Source: Limnoperna fortunei (taxonomy: Eukaryota > Mollusca > Bivalvia > Mytilida > Modiolidae). From it: 64,000 nucleotides of DNA. The position numbers were made by a program, and so were the translations under genes. The notes below the pieces were generated by a model. It was not told the origin of the DNA and searched no databases. It was given only the letters and a program-made list of their open reading frames with translations. The stretch lies in assembly GCA_944474755.1 (NCBI GenBank), contig OX104123.1, forward strand, positions 65,837,898 through 65,901,897, read 5' to 3'. Below, in pieces: positions 58,336-64,000 of the stretch (position 1 is the first letter of the stretch; every line of letters begins with the position of its first letter).

Positions 58336-61300
58336 AAGTTAACTAGCATGTTATGTTAGGACTGCACCCAACTGTAAATGTGATAAATTGTCTCACCAGA
58401 AACTCATCCACAGATGTGCTTACATCAGCACAATACCAATAATGGTTTACAACATCCCTTGTCCAATCTAAAAGAGCATTGTTCTGCTTTTCCTGGCCTG
58501 CCTGAAAAATGCAATCAATAAATAGTAGTACTATTGCTCCTCAGTAAAACATGTCAAGAAATTTACATGATTTTGTAATGTGTTTGACAAGGCATATGTT
58601 ACTTTAAAAGGTGGTCAATGTGTTATAATGTCCTTTGACACGATGAGATAATAAAATTAATAATAATCATACAAAAATTTAATCGTGACAATTACTTTGA
58701 GTATTTTCTTTCCGAGGTTTTTTGCCCCATGCCAGATGTCAAAAGAGTGTTTGATGCCAGGGTAATCATTTTCTGTAAAATATCACAAACATGTACATGT
58801 TGCATTTATTGCATGTAACACATTTTATAAATTAATGCAATAAGTATTAAAAACTGCTGAAACGCCAACAAATTAAATAACAATCATTCTGAGAAACAGA
58901 ATACAGGTCAGTTAAGTCTAATTAAAAAAAAATAATTCAATTACCCTGTATAAACTGGAGTTACTGTTAATATAGTAAACAACCCAAGGTCAACCATTAA
59001 AATGACCAATATTGTGTAAATGAACAAAGGCGGAATTGATATAAAAAAAATGAAAATAAAAAGAGTAGATAACAACTTACTCATAACATCTTCGATCTGC
59101 ACATGGGCATCGGTGACAACTTCCACCACTCTTATATGTTTTCCTAACAAAAATGTGAGTCCTTTAATAAAGCATGCCTTCTCCAAGTTTGTGCTTTTTC
59201 TTTCAGTCATATTTTTGTCCATGGTTATGAGGCACAGTACTTTCTTGGTTTCATTCTCCATAAAAGTATACGAACAGTACTGTGCCGAGTGCCCAGGACT
59301 ATCCATTCTACCATCTCCTGAATAACAAATAAACCCGTTACTTTCAGCTGTTCAACAATAAATCATATACATGTACTATTTTTGTGTTTTCTAATTAAAA
59401 GACATCAAATAAGAGAAGAATTCACTGGTTACAGGTAAGTCAAGTGACCAGCTAAAGACATGCACAATGTACACGATTGAGACTTGTACTAAACATAACT
59501 TCAGTAAATTATTCATTATGAAGGTAACAAGTACTTTAAATTGACTTACCCAGTAAGACTACATCTTTGTCTCTGAACTCCTGAAGAACTGCTTCTTGGT
59601 GACTCAGCCAAAACTTGTCAATTGAAGGTACCAAATATGACCGTTGAATTTTAAAAAAGTTGAAGAAGAAAGAATTGGTAATTTCAGAAATTTTGAAAAA
59701 GAGATATTTTTTGAAAATTATTTCCTGACATCAACAGGGCAGCTGAGAATAAAAGATCACCACTATGTAATCGTCTGTTCAAGATTGGCTGAGAACACCA
59801 CTTGTGTGACGTATGATTGTTCTAGCATATCTGCAAATATTTTAAAATTACTTTTTAGGTGTTGGTCTACAAATACTTATAAAATTTTGTAACTAAATTG
59901 ACACCAAGAATTGAAATAACAAGTATTGATTGTTGAAAAAAAATCAAGCTGTGAAAAAGAGTGATGCATGTATAGTCCGATATGGTTCTTGTTGCAATAC
60001 AGGACTACTTAGTTAATTAAGCAAGAAATATTCGATTTGATAAAAACAAGTACGTTTTATATGTACTATATAACACCTTAAATAGCTGTTATTTTTAGGA
60101 TTCATTACTGCTAATTAAAAGCATGCAGGTTCTGTCAAGGGACAGTTTAAATTTCTTACCCACTTCAAGTATATTGCTGAGGACACAGTTTCAGTTGTTA
60201 TAGATATCTGTGTTCCACAATCTTTACAGGTGGAAGGGATAAACGTCATGGCCAACTCTATCAGAGGTCCCCGGAAGACTAGATATGGATTATCTTCCAA
60301 TAAGCCATCAACATCATTTTTAATTCGTTTAATTCTGGGTCCGAGTGGTATTTCTGGAAGGTCGGCAATATCGGTGTCATCATCCGTGTCTTCTTCCATA
60401 TCAATTTCAACATTAAAGCCATGATCCTCTCTATGGAAGACATTAGAATATTTAGTAAACATGACAAATACTAATGATGAACAATCTGAGTCTTTTATAT
60501 ATAAAGGAGGCAAACAATAGTGACCAGGATGATTAAACAAAGCAATCGAAAGGAATGAGGGGACTGGAATAACATTTTTTTATTATGTCACATGGGCTTT
60601 TGATTCAGGTTCAGTTTTTAAGTTCAAATTAAACTATTGTAAATAGAGAAAAGGATGGAAATTTCTTTTCAAGTTTGGGTATAATATTCTTACCTCAATG
60701 TCAAATCAAAGCTTGGTTCATAGTCTTCATCAGAAGAATCATCTCTTTCTTCAGTTTTTTTCAGACTTTGTTATTTTTAAGCCAAAGTTAAAATGAACAA
60801 TTAAGGTTAATTGTCAGCTATAAGTTGACAAAAAGCATTTCATTTTATGGCATGCATATACAAACTTAAGAGAAGTGTTCATAAAACAACCAGCCATTGA
60901 TAGAATAATTTTAAGTGTGATTATTACCCCAATACTTCTATGCATTATTTACTTCCGAATCCATGCACATATACCCAGATATACTAGTACGGTTTCCTTG
61001 AGTATCATTTTTCTAACAAATTAACATTTAATGCAAAAAGCAGATTCAGTAAGATTTTCTTCCTTTACAGTTGGAAATTGCTTTGTTTTATGCGCATCTA
61101 GATCTCTCAAATGTTTTTTTTTAAACATTATCAAAATCTAACTGCTTGGGGGTACTTCAATGAAAGATTGACCATAAGTACATGTATCATTTTTCTCTCT
61201 AACAACTATTAGTTTAACTAGGGTACAGATGTAGAAACAAGACTTACTCAAACGGATTAATAAAACTGCTCTCTGATGCTTTAAAACATGTTTTGGTTTT

Positions 61301-62492
61301 CTCAACAGTTATAGCACTCATTTCTTCAACACCTGAAATTATGCCCCCACAACTGAAAAAAAATATAAATAAGAATTGAAAAAATCTAAATGTTGTAATT
61401 ATTATTAAAAATTTATAGATCACATTTACAAACGTACATTTGAGAAAAAATTAGAAAGAAGTAGTTTTAATCCTTTGTATTCAATATTTTCAATTCAAGT
61501 GAAAATTTCATACCGAGATCATTTGAACCAATTGAAACTAGGACAATTCTATGTCAGGGCGTAGAATACTAGTAATATGGATTTTCAAATTTGGTAAATC
61601 AGAACACTGATACTAACAAAACAACTAGTTTAACAATGTACACTGATGTTAAAAAAATTTTTTTTTCCATACTAGTCCATATATCTTATTTAATTGGCTC
61701 TAGAAATAGCAATAAAATACAATGACCTTTATGGAAAAAAAATCAGCAAGTATGTGAGTTTTTCATTATTACTGGACCAGACTATTTTCATACCCATATT
61801 CCTGTTCTGAAGATGAAATTTCTGACACATCAGTTAATAGAGGAAACTTCTGAATCAAAGGTCCTGGTGTTGAAGTGCAAACCTTCTGTCTTTTGGGCAC
61901 ACTAACAGCCTCTTCCGACTTTACACTATAACTACAACTAAACTCCATTTCACTTGATTGGTACCTAAAAATATGTCCTATATGAATAAACTTTAAAATT
62001 AAAGATGTTGTTTTAATATCAAATAAAAAAGTCGTAACAATAATTCCCCGCCTTTTACAATTAAAACATTGAAAATTAAATTAATGGTGAGTTACATGTT
62101 CTTTAGTTATGTTACAATATGAACTCCCCTTGCGGGTCCCCAATTAATGTCTCGATGTTGTGTACACATTTGTTATCCAGTTTTCAACACACATTAACGA
62201 TACCAAAAAAAAAAGAGTTTACTGGTAATAAAAACTTTAACGACCACCAATTAGTAGGATAGCTGTTTCAACTTAACTGTCAAGAAATAAATGTTGTAAA
62301 AGGTGGAAATTTGTAAGACTTACCGATCAAGAAGAAGTTTGGCGACTTCGGCATTCGTTTCCAGCATCAGCGTTGCTTTTTATTCCGTCCAACGATCATA
62401 CTGGTCGCCCAAATACACACGGTTTTTGTTTAATCTCAAATTTGAGTCTCTCTTCGTTTTCTCTCAGAATCAGTCAATTTTCTCTTTGGACC

Positions 62493-63012
62493 GCCTCGTG
62501 CGGGATCCGGGTGGCTAAAAGAATAGACCGCAGTCGCGCTAGATTGTCGTAAAAGGCGACTAAATAGCGCCCAGTACCCTGACCGGCGTGTCAGGTCGGT
62601 TTGCCTAAAGACCGACTGGGATGTGTGCCCCAGGTGGTTGAATGGGGTACCCCTGGCAAGCTGGGGTTGTCAGGCCATAATACGGAAAACCTGACCGCAA
62701 ACCATATTAGTGCACCGTGTTGGGAAAAATGCCACGTTCCCCGCACGTTAAAGAACGCTGCTGTAGTATTCGCTATGAGTAGGGATTTCGATCCCGCTGC
62801 AGGAGGCTTAATTGCCCGACCCTATCCATCCTCCCATTTGCCAGTGGCAATCTAAAATCCGTTACCCCTATTTTTCCTTGTGTCCCTTCCCATTTTCATT
62901 CATCATCATTTCATGTTCATTTTATCATCCATTTCATGTTCATCGCCTGAATATAGCTGAAATATTGCTGCTCGGGCGTTAAACACCATTAATCAATCAA
63001 TCAATCAATCAA
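62493..63012 (+). mobile_element. Complete SINE-like element with 12-bp target-site duplication
   Basis: About 520 bases, flanked by TCTCTTTGGACC at 62481-62492 and 63013-63024. It contains GTGCGGGATCCGGGTGGC near the start, ATTTCGATCCCGCTGCAGG (box-B-like) in the middle, then CCTGAATATAGCTGAAATAT, TGCTGCTCGGGCGTTAAACA and an (AATC)n tail. No protein is encoded; short frames here are accidental. It lies about 125 bases upstream of the DDE-like gene's start codon. Other copies: 13407-13681, 14405-14720 and 41400-41830. Confidence 0.85.
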
Positions 63013-63024
63013 TCTCTTTGGACC

Positions 63025-64000
63025 ACGCTTCGCAACTTTCTCCAACTCGGACATCTTGTCAAGAACGTGCCTTTTGCGCGTGCGTCGGTAAAGTTCGCAA
63101 GGAGGTCACATGCATACGGAAATTTTCGACAAAATTATTTGCTTCCCAGCAAGTAATTTTTCGGAGATCAATTTCTTTGAATTTCGATAAAATTAACTTG
63201 TAAAACGGGAAATATTTATTATTACTTGCTTAAATATTGTAATTTATTATCAAAATATGCATTTAAAAAACAAAATAAAAAAAAATAACAAATATGCAGC
63301 TTATATTGCTTTAATATAGCCGAGGAGTTAAAAAAACAATGGTCCTTCACAACATGTTTTTCGACCTTCAGTGTCAATTTAAAACGTTTAAATCGTATTA
63401 AAGATTTTCTGTCAGTAAAGCGCAATGAAGACTTCGATCATCGCTGTACTGTTTTATATAGAGACTTAGTCGGAGCACATCCAGACACCACTCTTTTACC
63501 GCGATTTTCAGTTTTTGAAAATTTTGACTAAAAAAAAGGAGTGTCGTGTTACCCGAAACTCGCATATTTGTTTTGCTTTGGCAATACTGGGTTTGCGTAC
63601 GGGTCAATCCAATTCGTCTTCTCTCTCTCTCTCTTTAATGTCGTAACACTGACGTCTAGATTGAATCGTTCGTTAACTAGGTAGAAAATTTCTCATGTGG
63701 AAATTTCTCCATCGCCCCTAATTGGTCAATAAAATCGGAATGTACAGTTTTCAACAGTTTTGGGCGAGAGCCCAGCTTTGGTAGGTCGTCTGTCGAACCT
63801 GTTCTTCTCTCGTGTATGCAACAAAAGCACTTATTGCCTGGCGTATGACTTGTATCAATGATTATCCAAAGAGCCACCACACTCCAAGTAACTGGATAGA
63901 ATGAGTATTGGAGGTGAAAATTTGAGGAGCATCCAATTCCTGGAGTGTGAAACCATGGCTATAGAAAAACTGGGTGGGGTGGTGGGCAAAACATCAATAC
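63025..64000. other. Right edge, no supported gene
   Basis: A short (CT)n run lies at 63617-63633. The minus-strand frame 63880-63677 has a CFCC pair and coding-like codons but no recognisable family or splice context, so it is not called as a gene. Confidence 0.35.

Larger units (their letters stand above)
54185..58374. mobile_element. 4.2-kb TIR element with TA target site and satellite core
   Basis: Ends are inverted: CAGTTAGGTGCAGTCCTAAC at 54185 and, reversed, CAGTTGGGTGCAGTCCTAAC from 58374, followed in both by ATAACAT and then AGTTAACTT a few bases later. TA flanks both ends (54183-54184 and 58375-58376), a Tc1/mariner-like target. The interior has two minisatellite arms around a satellite core and no transposase, so it is non-autonomous. 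It resides in an intron of the DDE-like gene, between exons 58397 and 53879. Confidence 0.8.
52647..62367 (-). pseudogene. Large multicopy family protein with DDE-transposase-like motifs, 12 exons, four lesions
   Basis: Exons (minus): 62367-62324, 61964-61794, 61352-61248, 60765-60694, 60430-60160, 59830-59550, 59317-59081, 58772-58696, 58501-58397, 53879-53666, 53360-53196, 52947-52647. All phases agree once three one-base losses are allowed, giving about 681 residues. Motifs in order: PKRQK (possible NLS), acidic stretch, YLKW|IC..NNHTSHKWCSQP, GDLLFSAALLMSGNNF, VVLL|GDGRMDSPGHSAQYC, KSTNLEKACF, VVTDAHVQI, HSFDIWHGAKNLGKK, LLDWTRDVVNHYWYC, TTSELENFQNLILKYAFKR and LDNNVNCNRSDLTNKDG. This is a widespread fish and invertebrate family of unknown function. 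GDGR Asp, VTD Asp and LENF Glu may be a DDE triad (inference). Lesions: TAG 59822-59824, losses near 59687, 59650 and 53719. Intron 10 appears to start AG|GC. Confidence 0.8.

Noticed and set aside
51515..59824. Programmed TAG read-through shared by the P2X7-domain gene and the DDE-like gene
   Set aside because: Only two sites, in different contexts, alongside other stop types and frame losses; no common recoding signal seen.
62601..62855. 84-codon frame near 62.6 kb
   Set aside because: It lies wholly inside the SINE-like element, which has no protein.

Overview
The window looks like nuclear DNA of a marine invertebrate, most likely a bivalve mollusc. It is AT-rich, it has spliced genes with GT/AG junctions, and it is dense in retroposons that share a conserved 3' tail, in foldback elements and in satellite. 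The gene families found (TIMP, C48 peptidase, P2X7-type C-terminal domain, a large DDE-like family) fit a lophotrochozoan. The species is inferred, not shown. All gene models were read by hand from splice signals, exon phase and protein motifs.

Layout. 1-7123 (+): 3' part of a TIMP gene. 9.2-11.7 kb: a divergent pair of small unrecognised genes, the minus-strand one with a C2H2 finger. 13-16 kb: a palindromic MITE, two SINE-like copies and gene relics. 18.07-26.16 kb (-): a Ty3/gypsy element (LTR, gag, protease, RT) split by a complete I/Nimb-like LINE at 18460-24410 that has a 13-14 bp target-site duplication. 28.3-35.2 kb (+): a gene or pseudogene for a C48 (Ulp1/SENP-like) cysteine peptidase with a PHD-like tail. 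It is followed at 36.6-40 kb by an array of 24-45 nt microexon-like units, one of which was hit by a 5'-truncated LINE. 40-48.7 kb: repeats, foldbacks, SINE and LINE relics and scraps of unrecognised coding sequence. 48.7-51 kb: two unrecognised minus-strand exons and a 240-bp direct repeat. 51.4-52.2 kb (+): a P2X7 C-terminal-domain gene. 52.6-62.4 kb (-): a 12-exon gene of a widespread multicopy family with DDE-transposase-like motifs. One of its introns holds a 4.2-kb TIR element (TA target site) filled with satellite. 62.5-63.0 kb: a complete SINE-like element with a 12-bp target-site duplication.

Two patterns cross these genes. First, nearly every recognisable reading frame is broken by one-base losses, mostly in short homopolymers, or by a single stop, while exon phases otherwise fit perfectly. 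That means either young decay or consensus error in the assembly. Second, the 3' end of the full-length LINE is nearly the same as the 3' end of the SINE-like elements, which suggests the LINE family mobilises them. The most unusual feature is the alternating A-B-A-B-A array of phase-1 microexons at 38.39-39.97 kb.
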